Assembly (NCBI GenBank): GCA_964576215.1
Contig: CAZNVM010000516.1
Coordinates: 1 to 15,397, forward strand
Origin: JAVBSX01 sp964576215
GTDB lineage: Bacteria > Planctomycetota > Planctomycetia > Pirellulales > Thermoguttaceae
Reading direction: 5' to 3'
DNA: 15,397 bases
Positions 8,401 to 14,070 of the stretch are shown here, piece by piece. Positions within the stretch are counted from its first letter, which is position 1. Each line of letters starts with the position of its first letter. Made by a program: the position numbers and the translations under genes. The notes beneath the pieces are model-generated. The model was not told the DNA's origin. It did not search any database and saw only the letters and a program-made list of their open reading frames with translations.

Positions 8401-8496
8401 ACCGGTTTTGGAACCGTCAAGTACACCGGCGGCAAAGCAACGCTTGACGTCAAATGGGGAACCATCCCGGTCGAAAGAACGGTTGTCAAAAAATGA
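5410..8496 (+). CDS. Secreted GH116 (GBA2-like, DUF608) glycoside hydrolase with an inserted accessory module
   Basis: A retaining glycosidase of family GH116, the family of human bile-acid beta-glucosidase GBA2; the sugar substrate cannot be read from sequence. A signal peptide (residues 1-23, ending VKA) points to export. The GH116 N-terminal domain covers about 30-310 (RNLDRVAFPIGGIGAGMFCLEGTG). The catalytic alpha/alpha barrel covers about 530-1020. By alignment from memory with TxGH116 (nucleophile E441, acid/base D593, substrate-binding E777 and R786), the equivalents are E599 in WCWEGCH, D724 in NTYDINY, and E949 and R958 in NEYECGHWYAR, so the enzyme looks intact. Five cysteines surround E599 (597, 601, 607, 608, 612). 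Between the domains, after a Gly/Ala/Pro-rich stretch, residues about 326-484 carry a beta-sandwich-like module (GFLGKKLVNTF, TGTLTSP, GGWGHINADHF) that I recall from GH32-type levanases. It is the first gene of a three-gene run; its stop overlaps the next start as ATGA. The family call is strong, the residue mapping moderate. Confidence 0.9.
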   Translation: MMKQQTLFLLLFFAVIFTPGVKAEHTFNGQYSGRNLDRVAFPIGGIGAGMFCLEGTGVISHVSVRNEMNFFNEPPCFAAVCVLGDSEEKNVARLLEGPIPDWKYFGRPNTGNGAPGTTYGLPRFKECSFQFRFPFATINLKDKSFPLEAELLGWSPFTPGDPDSSSRPVGAIEYRLTNTSNKPQKAIFTFNSPNFMRGGGSIGPIEDGFVLFDETGETRTNGGGFAFYVLGDSDVLGEGGRIPNVKVDHCWFRGGWWDPLTIAWDNVQKGRIIDNPPVELHAPGATIHVPLALAPGQSQVVRLLMTWYVPTSGISIGTPPAASSGPAFGAGPAPGTAKNQNPVRGFLGKKLVNTFYPSGDGATGTLTSPTITLNKKYIHFLLGGGSGCPAQLIIDGKVVRSAAGRNEEYLNWTTWDVAEFAGKEARIKLVDEQTGGWGHINADHFIMSDEPIAALRTGKENEISTDPGRVVLIADFEGSDYGNWVVEQIEKQKDNVDLSELVVEDGEFVCEPGSPCCPDGKVPTTYVPWYACQHKSIYEVADFWKERYEELKHRSRVFADTFYDSTLPPEVIEAVAANLSILKSPTVLRQHDGKLWCWEGCHDGSGCCAGTCTHVWNYAQAICHLFPSLERSLRHTEYFAGTDESGRQAFRANLPVFPGGVAFDASDGQLGGIMKAYREWKIGGDDEWLRKYWPRITLSLDFMIKTWDPRHTGLLEEDHHNTYDINYFGPDGHCGSFYLGALQATVEMGTVLGENVDKYKELLEKGKKRMVADLYNGEYFIQIVMKEGLDRNFHPINPNDQSAGYRKIAEMVNQQGAKYQYGTGCLSDGVLGLWIAKTAGIDADIIDPKLVKSHLLAIYKHNFRNDLSEHSNPQRPTYAMGDDAGLLLCTWPNGGKPLLPFVYSDEVWTGIEYQVASHLMFHGCVSEGLEIVKAVRKRHDGTRRNPLNEYECGHWYARAMSSYGLLQGLTGVRYDALTKTLYVNSQVGDFRSFLSTETGFGTVKYTGGKATLDVKWGTIPVERTVVKK

Positions 8497-9770
8497 AAAA
8501 CGGCCCCAAACATACAATTGAAATTGCGTACACCCTACAGTGTAGCGTCCCTTTTCCCTTCCGATGCCCGATGCCCGGTTTCCTGTTTCCTGTTTTCCTG
8601 TTTCTCTTTGTTCTCTCCCCGCTTTTTGCGGAGACGTTTCAGATTGAGGGCGGCGGAACGATTACGGGACAATTGTTGAACCCGGGCGAACGGATTCGGC
8701 AAATTGAAACCGCCGACGGAATGATTGTGTCGCTTGACTTCCGGCAAATTCGGGAAACGAACAAGGAGGAGAACGACAGACTCGCTCACTACAAGCGGAC
8801 AGTCCCGTTTTTGCCGGATACGGTCGAAACGCATCTGGCAACCGCGACGTGGTGTCGTGAAAATTATCTCAAAGAACAGGAAGCGGAGCACCTGGCCCGT
8901 ATCCTGGAACTTGATCCGGACCATGCCGAAGCCCGTACGCGGCTTGGATATTTTCGTGACACCAAAACGAAACAATGGACCACGACCGAAGAAATCAAAA
9001 GCGGCAAAGGTTACGTCCTTTACAAGGGAACGTGGCGATTGCCGCAGGAAGTCTGGATTAACGAGCAGGTTGAGCAGAGCCGGGACATTTACAACGACTG
9101 GCGTCAGGACATCAAGCAAATCCGTGCATCGTTGAGCAATCTTGCGGTTCGAAGAAAACTGGAAGCCATCACCGATCCCGTCGCCGTCAAGCCGCTTATT
9201 GATCTGCTGAAAAAGGAAAGCGTTCCGGAAATCCGGATGATCCTGATTCGGGCGTTGTCGAACATCGGTACGCCGGAGGCCGTTCGGGAAATCGCGTATT
9301 ATGCCATGAACGACCCGGTCGAAGCCGTGCGTGGTGTCAGTCTCGATCAGGTCAAACGGCATCCCGAAATGACACCACAAGCCGGTGCTTATTTCTGCAT
9401 GTTTTTTGCCAGGAACGCCGACGGGACTTCCGTGAACGCCCCCGACACGATCAACCAGGCTGCGACGGCGATTCGCACGATCGGCGATACCGGATCGGTC
9501 GGAAACCTGATCGACGCTTTGGTGTCTCAGCATAAAGAAACGATCGTGATCGGTTCCGGCGACCGAACGAACGTCGGGTTCGGCAACGGTGGCACAACTC
9601 TCGGACAGGGACAAACGAAACAGGACATCGTCAAATCCAATCAAAACGCCGAGGTACTTTCGGCCCTTCGCAAATTGACCGGCGTCGATTTCGGTTACGA
9701 CCAGGCCGCATGGTCCCGTTGGTACAAGGAAAAACGCCAAGTCGGGAAATTTGACCTTCGAAGGGGATGA
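8493..9770 (+). CDS. Exported HEAT/TPR-repeat protein
   Basis: A 425-aa protein of unknown specific function, probably a scaffold or binding protein outside the cytoplasm. I start it at the ATG at 8493, which overlaps the GH116 stop as ATGA and suggests translational coupling. A rival ATG at 8571 would begin directly at the hydrophobic signal MPGFLFPVFLFLFVLSPLFA. With the upstream start this hydrophobic stretch lies at residues 27-46. After it comes a small beta-rich part (IEGGGTITGQLL...GMIVSLDF, about 48-85), a TPR-like helical pair (about 105-150, ending LELDPDHAEARTRLGY), a KTKQWTT..E...KGYVLYKGTWRLP stretch, HEAT-like repeats at about 228-300 (DPVAVKPLIDLLKKE...IRMILIRALSNIG), a glycine-rich loop near 353-372 and a final helical part (LRKLTGVDFGYDQAAWSRWY). 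A 7-bp repeat writes the start of the signal peptide. The vWA gene follows after 12 bp. The fold assignment is moderate. Confidence 0.75.
   Translation: MKNGPKHTIEIAYTLQCSVPFPFRCPMPGFLFPVFLFLFVLSPLFAETFQIEGGGTITGQLLNPGERIRQIETADGMIVSLDFRQIRETNKEENDRLAHYKRTVPFLPDTVETHLATATWCRENYLKEQEAEHLARILELDPDHAEARTRLGYFRDTKTKQWTTTEEIKSGKGYVLYKGTWRLPQEVWINEQVEQSRDIYNDWRQDIKQIRASLSNLAVRRKLEAITDPVAVKPLIDLLKKESVPEIRMILIRALSNIGTPEAVREIAYYAMNDPVEAVRGVSLDQVKRHPEMTPQAGAYFCMFFARNADGTSVNAPDTINQAATAIRTIGDTGSVGNLIDALVSQHKETIVIGSGDRTNVGFGNGGTTLGQGQTKQDIVKSNQNAEVLSALRKLTGVDFGYDQAAWSRWYKEKRQVGKFDLRRG
8561..8602 (+). repeat. 7-bp tandem repeat forming the signal peptide region of the HEAT gene
   Basis: Units run CCGATGC, CCGATGC, CCGGTTT, CCTGTTT, CCTGTTTT (one extra T) and CCTGTTT. 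The second unit supplies the alternative ATG at 8571, and the T-rich units encode the Phe/Leu-rich core of the signal peptide. The period and the CCGATGC unit match the spacer repeat at 12439-12466. Confidence 0.75.
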
Positions 9771-9782
9771 ACGCTTTATTTT

Positions 9783-11951
9783 ATGTTACTCGAATTCACT
9801 CATCCTTTTGCTCTCTTGGGACTTTTGTTTCTGGGGATGCCGTATTGGACGAACCGGTGGAGTCAGACTGACACTTCCCGAACGCAAAACCGGCTTACGT
9901 TGCTTGTTCGCTCCCTGATTGTAACGCTCCTCGTTCTCTCGTTGGCCGGATTGACGTTACAGAAATCAACGCTGGAAAAGCCCGCCGTCTTACCGATCAG
10001 TGAAACGCAAACATCCGACGGAGAAGCGAATGCTCCGAGAGCCTATTTGAGCGATTTGCGTGTCAATTCACCCGTCCGACAAGGTGAACCGTGCCCGTTC
10101 GACGTCGTCGTTTACTGCCATCACCCGACGGAGGCAACGCTTACCGTTTTTTACGGTGCCACCTTGATCGCCGAGGAAACACGAACGTTGCAAACCGGTG
10201 AAAATTTGTTCCGTTATCAATTCATCCCCGACGGGAGACGTCGGGATTTTTTGACGGCGACCCTCGAAGTACCGGGAAACACGGCCACCGGCGACGAAAC
10301 GATCCGCACATTGATTGTTGCTGAGGGACCACCCTGCCTCTTGCTTCTGGAAAGCCGTTCGGATTCGATGGACGCTTTGGTGCGAACGCTTCGGGAGCAG
10401 GGAATCGAGCTTGAAATACGCGGTGTCGAAGGGACACCACAAACACTGGAAGAGTGGGATTCTTTTGACGCCGTTGTTCTTTCCGACATTCCGGCGACGG
10501 CGTTTTCCGTACAGCAATGGGAGATGCTCCGCGCTTACGTCCGTGATCTCGGCGGCGGGCTTCTCATGCTCGGCGGCGAAAACTCGTTTGCACCCGGCGG
10601 TTATGCCCAAACACCACTCGAAGAAATTCTTCCGGTGTCATGCCGATTCGAAAAAGAAAAGGAAACGCCTTCCCTTGCACTTGGTTTGGTGCTGGATCGC
10701 TCCGGTTCGATGGGGGGCGAAAAACTGGAATGGGCCAAAGACGCCGCGAAAAGCGTCGTTGAATTCCTGACGCCAAACGATTTTTTGACGGTGATCGCGT
10801 TCGACGGCGTTCCGCACGTCATTGTGCCGATTCAAAACGTTACGAATCCGGAAAATATCGAAACGGCAATCAGCACCATTGAAGCGGCGGGAGGAACGAA
10901 CCTTTACCCGGCCTTGAGCACCGCTTACGACCAGCTGAACCGGGTTGCGGCGAAATACAAACATCTTATCGTGCTGACCGACGGATACGGTCCGGACGCT
11001 GATTTTGAAGGACTTCTGCGGCAAATTGCCAACGCGATGATTACCGTAACAACAATCGGAATCGGCAATGCAAACGAACGTTTTTTGAAAACGATTGCCG
11101 ACAGCGGCGGCGGGCGGTACTATCCTTGCGACGATCCGAAAACGATTCCGCAGATTTTTTTGAAGGAAACGGTATTCGTTTCGAAAACGTCCATTCGTGA
11201 AGAACCCTTTGTTCCCGTCGTCGTAACACCATCGGAATTTTTGGCCGGTGTTCCCTTTGACACCGCTCCCCCGCTCCTGGGTTTTATTGTAACGCAACCG
11301 AAGCCGACGAGCCGGCTCCTCTTAAGCACGGAAACCGGCGAGCCGCTGCTGGCCTGGGGGCGGATCGGACTTGGAATTTGCGCCGCATGGACCAGTGACG
11401 CCAAAAACCGCTGGGCGGCCCACTGGATTCCCTGGGACGGGTTCGGCACGTTCTGGACGCAACTTGTCCGTTCGATTATGCGTAAAACCCTTGATCGCGG
11501 CACGGAAATCAAAATCACACAACAGGACGAACAAGTTCACGTTCAACTTGACGCCGTGGATGATCTCGACCGGTTCGTCAATCGGGCGGACGGCGTTTTG
11601 AATATTGTAACGCCGGATTTCAAGAGCGAAGAATTTTTGTTTCACCAAACGGCCCCAGGGCGATATGAGACCACATTCCCGGTCGAACAGTGCGGCGGAT
11701 ATTTGATTCGCATTTCTTTACGAAGCGGCGAAAAGCAAATTGCCTTGCAAAACCGGAGTTTTATGGTCCGGGACAACAAAAAATTTCAGCGGCAAATCGC
11801 GGCTTCGACCGGGGGGGAACACGATATGAAGTCGGACCGTTTCATATGGGTTCGTGTTCCCTTTTATCCGTACCTGTTGACACTTGCAGTTGTTCTGTTC
11901 GTGGTGGATTTATTTCTGAGAAAAACATTGCAATGGAGCACCGCAAAATGA
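9783..11951 (+). CDS. Membrane-anchored vWA protein with BatA-like N-terminus and glutamine-amidotransferase-like domain
   Basis: A 722-aa membrane protein. Residues 2-25 and about 38-60 are two membrane segments typical of BatA/aerotolerance-type N-termini (LLEFTHPFALLGLLFL...). An Ig-like beta domain follows (about 75-175), then a class I amidotransferase-like fold without a clear active site (about 182-285: CLLLLES...FDAVVLSDIP...GGGLLMLGGENSFAPGGY). The vWA domain (about 298-465) keeps an intact metal-ion site: D305-R-S307-G-S309, T372 in GGTNLY and D400 in LTDG. A further domain contains LLAWGRIGLGICAAWTSDAKNRWA, recalled from planctomycete relatives. A last membrane helix lies at about 695-715 (YPYLLTLAVVLFVVDLFL). 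The bulk probably faces the periplasm and binds a protein ligand through Mg2+. It is the third gene of the GH116-HEAT-vWA run, 12 bp after its neighbour. No MoxR ATPase, BatD or DUF58 gene lies nearby, so a classical Bat operon is not present. Confidence 0.85.
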   Translation: MLLEFTHPFALLGLLFLGMPYWTNRWSQTDTSRTQNRLTLLVRSLIVTLLVLSLAGLTLQKSTLEKPAVLPISETQTSDGEANAPRAYLSDLRVNSPVRQGEPCPFDVVVYCHHPTEATLTVFYGATLIAEETRTLQTGENLFRYQFIPDGRRRDFLTATLEVPGNTATGDETIRTLIVAEGPPCLLLLESRSDSMDALVRTLREQGIELEIRGVEGTPQTLEEWDSFDAVVLSDIPATAFSVQQWEMLRAYVRDLGGGLLMLGGENSFAPGGYAQTPLEEILPVSCRFEKEKETPSLALGLVLDRSGSMGGEKLEWAKDAAKSVVEFLTPNDFLTVIAFDGVPHVIVPIQNVTNPENIETAISTIEAAGGTNLYPALSTAYDQLNRVAAKYKHLIVLTDGYGPDADFEGLLRQIANAMITVTTIGIGNANERFLKTIADSGGGRYYPCDDPKTIPQIFLKETVFVSKTSIREEPFVPVVVTPSEFLAGVPFDTAPPLLGFIVTQPKPTSRLLLSTETGEPLLAWGRIGLGICAAWTSDAKNRWAAHWIPWDGFGTFWTQLVRSIMRKTLDRGTEIKITQQDEQVHVQLDAVDDLDRFVNRADGVLNIVTPDFKSEEFLFHQTAPGRYETTFPVEQCGGYLIRISLRSGEKQIALQNRSFMVRDNKKFQRQIAASTGGEHDMKSDRFIWVRVPFYPYLLTLAVVLFVVDLFLRKTLQWSTAK

Positions 11952-11980
11952 CGAAATTATCGACGGATCGTGCGGTGGAG

Positions 11981-12164
11981 TCAGGAGGATTGCAAAGTCC
12001 CTGGGAACGCAGGCTTCCAGCCTGCGCGAAGGTTGCGGAATGAAGTCTCCGCCCTGCGCAGGTAGGAAGCCTACGAACTCACTGGCAGGCTGGAAGCCTA
12101 CGAACTCACTGGCAGGCTGGAAGCCTGCGTTCCCAGGAAAAAAGCGACTTTGCAATCCTCTTGA
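11981..12164. mobile_element. 184-bp MITE-like element with 19-bp inverted ends and 8-bp target duplication
   Basis: The left end TCAGGAGGATTGCAAAGTC (11981-11999) and the reverse complement of the right end (12146-12164) differ at one of 19 positions. Inside them, a 26-bp arm starting CCTGGGAACGCAGGCTTCC (12000-12025) is repeated perfectly in reverse at 12112-12137. The direct repeat CGGTGGAG abuts both ends exactly (11973-11980 and 12165-12172), as expected of a target-site duplication. The centre holds two 27-bp direct repeats. It encodes no transposase, so it would need one supplied in trans. A related solo end is at 5113. Confidence 0.85.
12065..12118. repeat. Two perfect 27-bp direct repeats within the MITE
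   Basis: The unit, beginning GGAAGCCTACGAACTCACTG, occurs at 12065-12091 and 12092-12118, and a third partial copy (GGAAGCCTGCG) starts at 12119. On the minus strand the unit reads FQPASEFVG. It is an internal expansion of the element's palindromic core sequence (GCAGGCTGGAAGCCT), not a CRISPR array: there are no spacers. Confidence 0.9.
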
Positions 12165-12249
12165 CGGTGGAGTAGTCAAGACCGGAAAAAACTGGTAGAT
12201 TACTTACTGTGAACAACGGGAACTCAAAACCGCCAAGGGCATCGGAGTA

Positions 12250-12267
12250 AGACGGCAGACAGCAGAC
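12250..12267 (+). repeat. 7-bp repeat units left of the palindromic element
   Basis: AGACGGCAGACAGCAGA (12250-12266) is made of RGCAGAC units like those at 1506-1610. It is almost identical (16 of 17) to AGACGGCAGACGGCAGA at 12411-12427 on the other side of the palindromic element. Confidence 0.8.
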
Positions 12268-12410
12268 AGTCCGTCGACAAGTTTGTATCGAGACCGTCAT
12301 TTCGCGATGCTCCATTCCGGCTTTTATTCATCTCCCCCAATAAAAGCCGGAATGAAGCGAAGCGAAATGACGGTATAATCAGTAAAAATCGTAAACTTGT
12401 CGACGGACTG
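12267..12410. mobile_element. 144-bp palindromic MITE-like element
   Basis: The ends are perfect 18-bp inverted repeats, CAGTCCGTCGACAAGTTT at 12267-12284 and its reverse complement at 12393-12410. Nested inside are a 12-bp pair (CCGTCATTTCGC, 12294-12305 with 12362-12373) and a 16-bp pair (CATTCCGGCTTTTATT, 12313-12328 with 12339-12354) around a 10-base loop. The whole element can fold into one long interrupted hairpin. There is no coding capacity. It is bounded on both sides by 7-bp repeat units. Confidence 0.8.
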
Positions 12411-12428
12411 AGACGGCAGACGGCAGAA
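12411..12428 (+). repeat. 7-bp repeat units right of the palindromic element
   Basis: AGACGGCAGACGGCAGA continues the RGCAGAC family on the far side of the 144-bp element. Together with 12250-12266 it is either a split array or an unusually long, slightly diverged target duplication. Confidence 0.8.
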
Positions 12429-12438
12429 TCTCTTTTTT

Positions 12439-12466
12439 CCTATGCCCTATGCCCTATGCCCGATGA
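12439..12466 (+). repeat. Four-unit 7-bp tandem repeat (CCTATGC)
   Basis: Three perfect CCTATGC units (12439-12459) are followed by CCGATGA. The array lies about 55 bases upstream of prmC. Its period and sequence link it to the CCGATGC units at 8561-8574. Confidence 0.9.
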
Positions 12467-12520
12467 GTAATAAAGGACTTTTGGTTTGGCATCTCACCCC
12501 TCTTTTTCCTTCAATTGACA

Positions 12521-13399
12521 ATGGATTCTTGGACCGTTAAACGGCTTTTGGAATGGACAACCGATTATCTCAAGAAAAACGCACGACAATCGTCCCGGTT
12601 GGAAGCGGAAATCCTTTTGGCAGCGGCACTGTCCTGTCAGCGGATTGAACTTTACACGAATTTCGACATGGAACCGCCGGAAGACAAACGAGCGGTTTTT
12701 CGGGATTACGTCAAACGCCGGGCCGCCGGAGAACCGGTTGCGTATTTGGTCGGACGCAAGGAATTTTATTCGTTGTCGTTTCAGGTGAACCGGAACACGC
12801 TCATTCCCCGACCGGAAACGGAACAGCTTGTCGTGGAATCACTCGATTGGATCAAAGCACGACAAGCGGCCGATTCCGGCTTTGCGCCGAACATTTGCGA
12901 TGTCGGAACCGGCAGCGGTGCGATTGCGATTGCGATTGCGCATTCTCTGAAAAAAGCGAACCGGCCCGGCAAAATCACAGCGGTCGATCTTTCCGAACAA
13001 GCTCTGGACCTCGCCAAAAAGAACGGCGAAAAGCATAACGTTTCTGATCGTATCCAGTGGATTGCGTCCGACCTGTTGGAAAACGCTGACGGTCCGTTCG
13101 ATTTGATCGTGAGCAATCCGCCTTACGTCAGTGAACCGGAATATGAGCAACTTGAAGCGGAGGTCAGGAACTACGAGCCGAAAACCGCTCTGCTGGCCGG
13201 ACCGAAAGGGACGGAGATCATTGAAAAACTTTTGCCGCAAGCCTGTGCCAGATTGAATAACGGCGGACAACTCCTCTGCGAACTAAGCCCGATGATTGCC
13301 GAAGCTGTTGTCGGGCTGTTCGAGGGTTCCCAATGGAAAAACGTCCGGCTTCTCAAAGACCTCGCCGGACTTCATCGAATCGTCGCCGCAGAGTTTTAG
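12521..13399 (+). CDS. prmC: Peptide chain release factor N5-glutamine methyltransferase PrmC (HemK)
   Basis: PrmC methylates the glutamine of the GGQ motif in release factors RF1 and RF2 in the cytoplasm, using S-adenosylmethionine. The N-terminal helical domain (about 1-85) has the family pattern SRLEAEILLAAALS...R.ELYTNFD and RRAAGEPVAYLVGRKEFYSLSF.VN...LIPRPETEQLVVE. The SAM-binding loop is D127-VGTGSGAIAIAIA. The catalytic and substrate-binding signature is N199-P-P-Y202 in IVSNPPYVSEPEYEQL. Length (292 aa) and the motif order are normal. I chose the ATG at 12521; an in-frame TTG at 12515 is two codons upstream and less likely. No Shine-Dalgarno is seen. A GATTGC triplet repeat near 12921-12938 writes the AIAIAIA stretch after the SAM loop. 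Upstream is the repeat cluster; downstream the gene converges on a lipoprotein gene with only 22 bp between stops, so it appears to be transcribed alone. Confidence 0.95.
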   Translation: MDSWTVKRLLEWTTDYLKKNARQSSRLEAEILLAAALSCQRIELYTNFDMEPPEDKRAVFRDYVKRRAAGEPVAYLVGRKEFYSLSFQVNRNTLIPRPETEQLVVESLDWIKARQAADSGFAPNICDVGTGSGAIAIAIAHSLKKANRPGKITAVDLSEQALDLAKKNGEKHNVSDRIQWIASDLLENADGPFDLIVSNPPYVSEPEYEQLEAEVRNYEPKTALLAGPKGTEIIEKLLPQACARLNNGGQLLCELSPMIAEAVVGLFEGSQWKNVRLLKDLAGLHRIVAAEF

Positions 13400-13421
13400 G
13401 CGATACGCCTTCGCATTTCAC

Positions 13422-13943
13422 TTAGAACTTCACCACTTCGTTGACCGGTTCTCCAACGTCAAAGGTCGCTGTTGTCCCTTTCTTGGTGACGGTGATGGAA
13501 TGCGGCGTCGTTTTTGCGTTGGTGAATTCCGCCTTGACGGAACTATACCAGGCACGCTTTTCGCTTTTCATTTCGTTGTACCATTTTTCATGTGCGACGG
13601 GATCTTCCGGGGGCGGATAAACAATCTTACTGGGCTCAAGCTCCATTTTTGTAACAACAACGGAATACTCGCCGGCGGGTGCGCCTTTGAAGTCGGTGCC
13701 CGTCGCGATTTGCGCGACACCCTTGGAGTTCGTTCGCGCCCCGATGTCCCACCCGATGCTTCCACCTTCCTTCTGAAGCAAACTGACCGACGCCCCTTCA
13801 CAAGGTGTTCCTCCATGTGTGATTGTGATGGAACAAGGGAACAAATCCGGCATACCTGCCGGCTTTTTTTGCCCTGGGCATCCGATCGAAGAACAGAAGG
13901 TCAAAAAACCAAGAAACAATAATACGTTACGATTGAATTTCAT
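13422..13943 (-). CDS. Small lipoprotein with a carboxypeptidase-regulatory/transthyretin-like beta domain
   Basis: A 173-aa predicted lipoprotein. The signal MKFNRNVLLFLGFLTFCSSIGC ends in a lipobox with Cys22. The mature part starts with a GCPGQKKPAGMPDL stretch and then reads as an Ig/transthyretin-like beta sandwich: CSITITHGGTPCEGASVSLL, GARTNSKGVAQIAT, then PAGEYSVVVTKMELEPSK. This is the layout of carboxypeptidase-regulatory-like domains (prealbumin fold). The C-terminal strands read SITVTKKGTTATFDVGEPVNEVVKF. Such small lipoproteins are, as I recall, often found just after DUF1559 genes in planctomycetes, and here it lies downstream of one on the same strand, 127 bp away, with a palindromic repeat between. 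It probably sits at the cell envelope. The biological role is unknown, and no Shine-Dalgarno is visible before the ATG. Confidence 0.75.
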   Translation of the reverse strand: MKFNRNVLLFLGFLTFCSSIGCPGQKKPAGMPDLFPCSITITHGGTPCEGASVSLLQKEGGSIGWDIGARTNSKGVAQIATGTDFKGAPAGEYSVVVTKMELEPSKIVYPPPEDPVAHEKWYNEMKSEKRAWYSSVKAEFTNAKTTPHSITVTKKGTTATFDVGEPVNEVVKF

Positions 13944-13990
13944 TTTTTATTAGACTCACTCAAAGTGTAAACGGAATGATAAAAAAGTGT

Positions 13991-14060
13991 TTTTTGCCGC
14001 AGATTGCACGGATTTTCACGGGATACAATCCGTGTTTTTCCGTGTAATCTGCGGGCAAAA
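13991..14060. repeat. 70-bp palindromic repeat, possible terminator for the DUF1559 gene
   Basis: The left arm TTTTTGCCGCAGATTGCACGG pairs with the right arm CCGTGTAATCTGCGGGCAAAA, with ACGGATT / AATCCGT units between. Repeats built on CCGCAGATTACACGGATT are, to my knowledge, scattered in many bacterial genomes. It starts ten bases past the DUF1559 stop and, read on the minus strand, is followed by AAAAAACACTTTTTT, so it may also terminate that transcript or lower readthrough into the lipoprotein gene. Confidence 0.7.
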
Positions 14061-14070
14061 GAGCGGCAAT

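Larger units (their letters stand above)
11952..12520. other. 569-bp repeat-filled intergenic region
   Basis: No believable gene lies here. It consists of a MITE at 11981-12164 with its 8-bp target duplications, a spacer (12173-12249), a 144-bp palindromic element (12267-12410) flanked by 7-bp repeat units, and a second 7-bp array (12439-12466), then about 50 bp before prmC. Open frames on the minus strand encoding GFQPASEFVGFQPA are translations of the repeats. TATAAT at 12374-12379, inside the palindromic element, could be a -10 for prmC, but I find no matching -35. Confidence 0.8.

Noticed and set aside
8535..9740. 401-residue minus-strand open frame opposite the HEAT gene
   Set aside because: The plus strand encodes recognisable HEAT/TPR sequence with a signal peptide in an operon; the antisense frame shows no domain and follows from codon bias.
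9783..11951. A Bat/MoxR aerotolerance operon
   Set aside because: Only the N-terminal membrane segment is BatA-like; no MoxR, DUF58, BatB, BatC or BatD gene is nearby.
12065..12137. Possible CRISPR array from 27-bp direct repeats
   Set aside because: The repeats are directly adjacent with no spacers, and no cas genes are present.
11910..12179. Minus-strand open frame of 89 residues with GFQPASEFVG repeats
   Set aside because: It is a translation of the MITE and its 27-bp repeats, and overlaps the end of the vWA gene.
12106..12315. Minus-strand open frame of 69 residues
   Set aside because: It spans the right end of one mobile element and the left arm of another and has no protein-like features.
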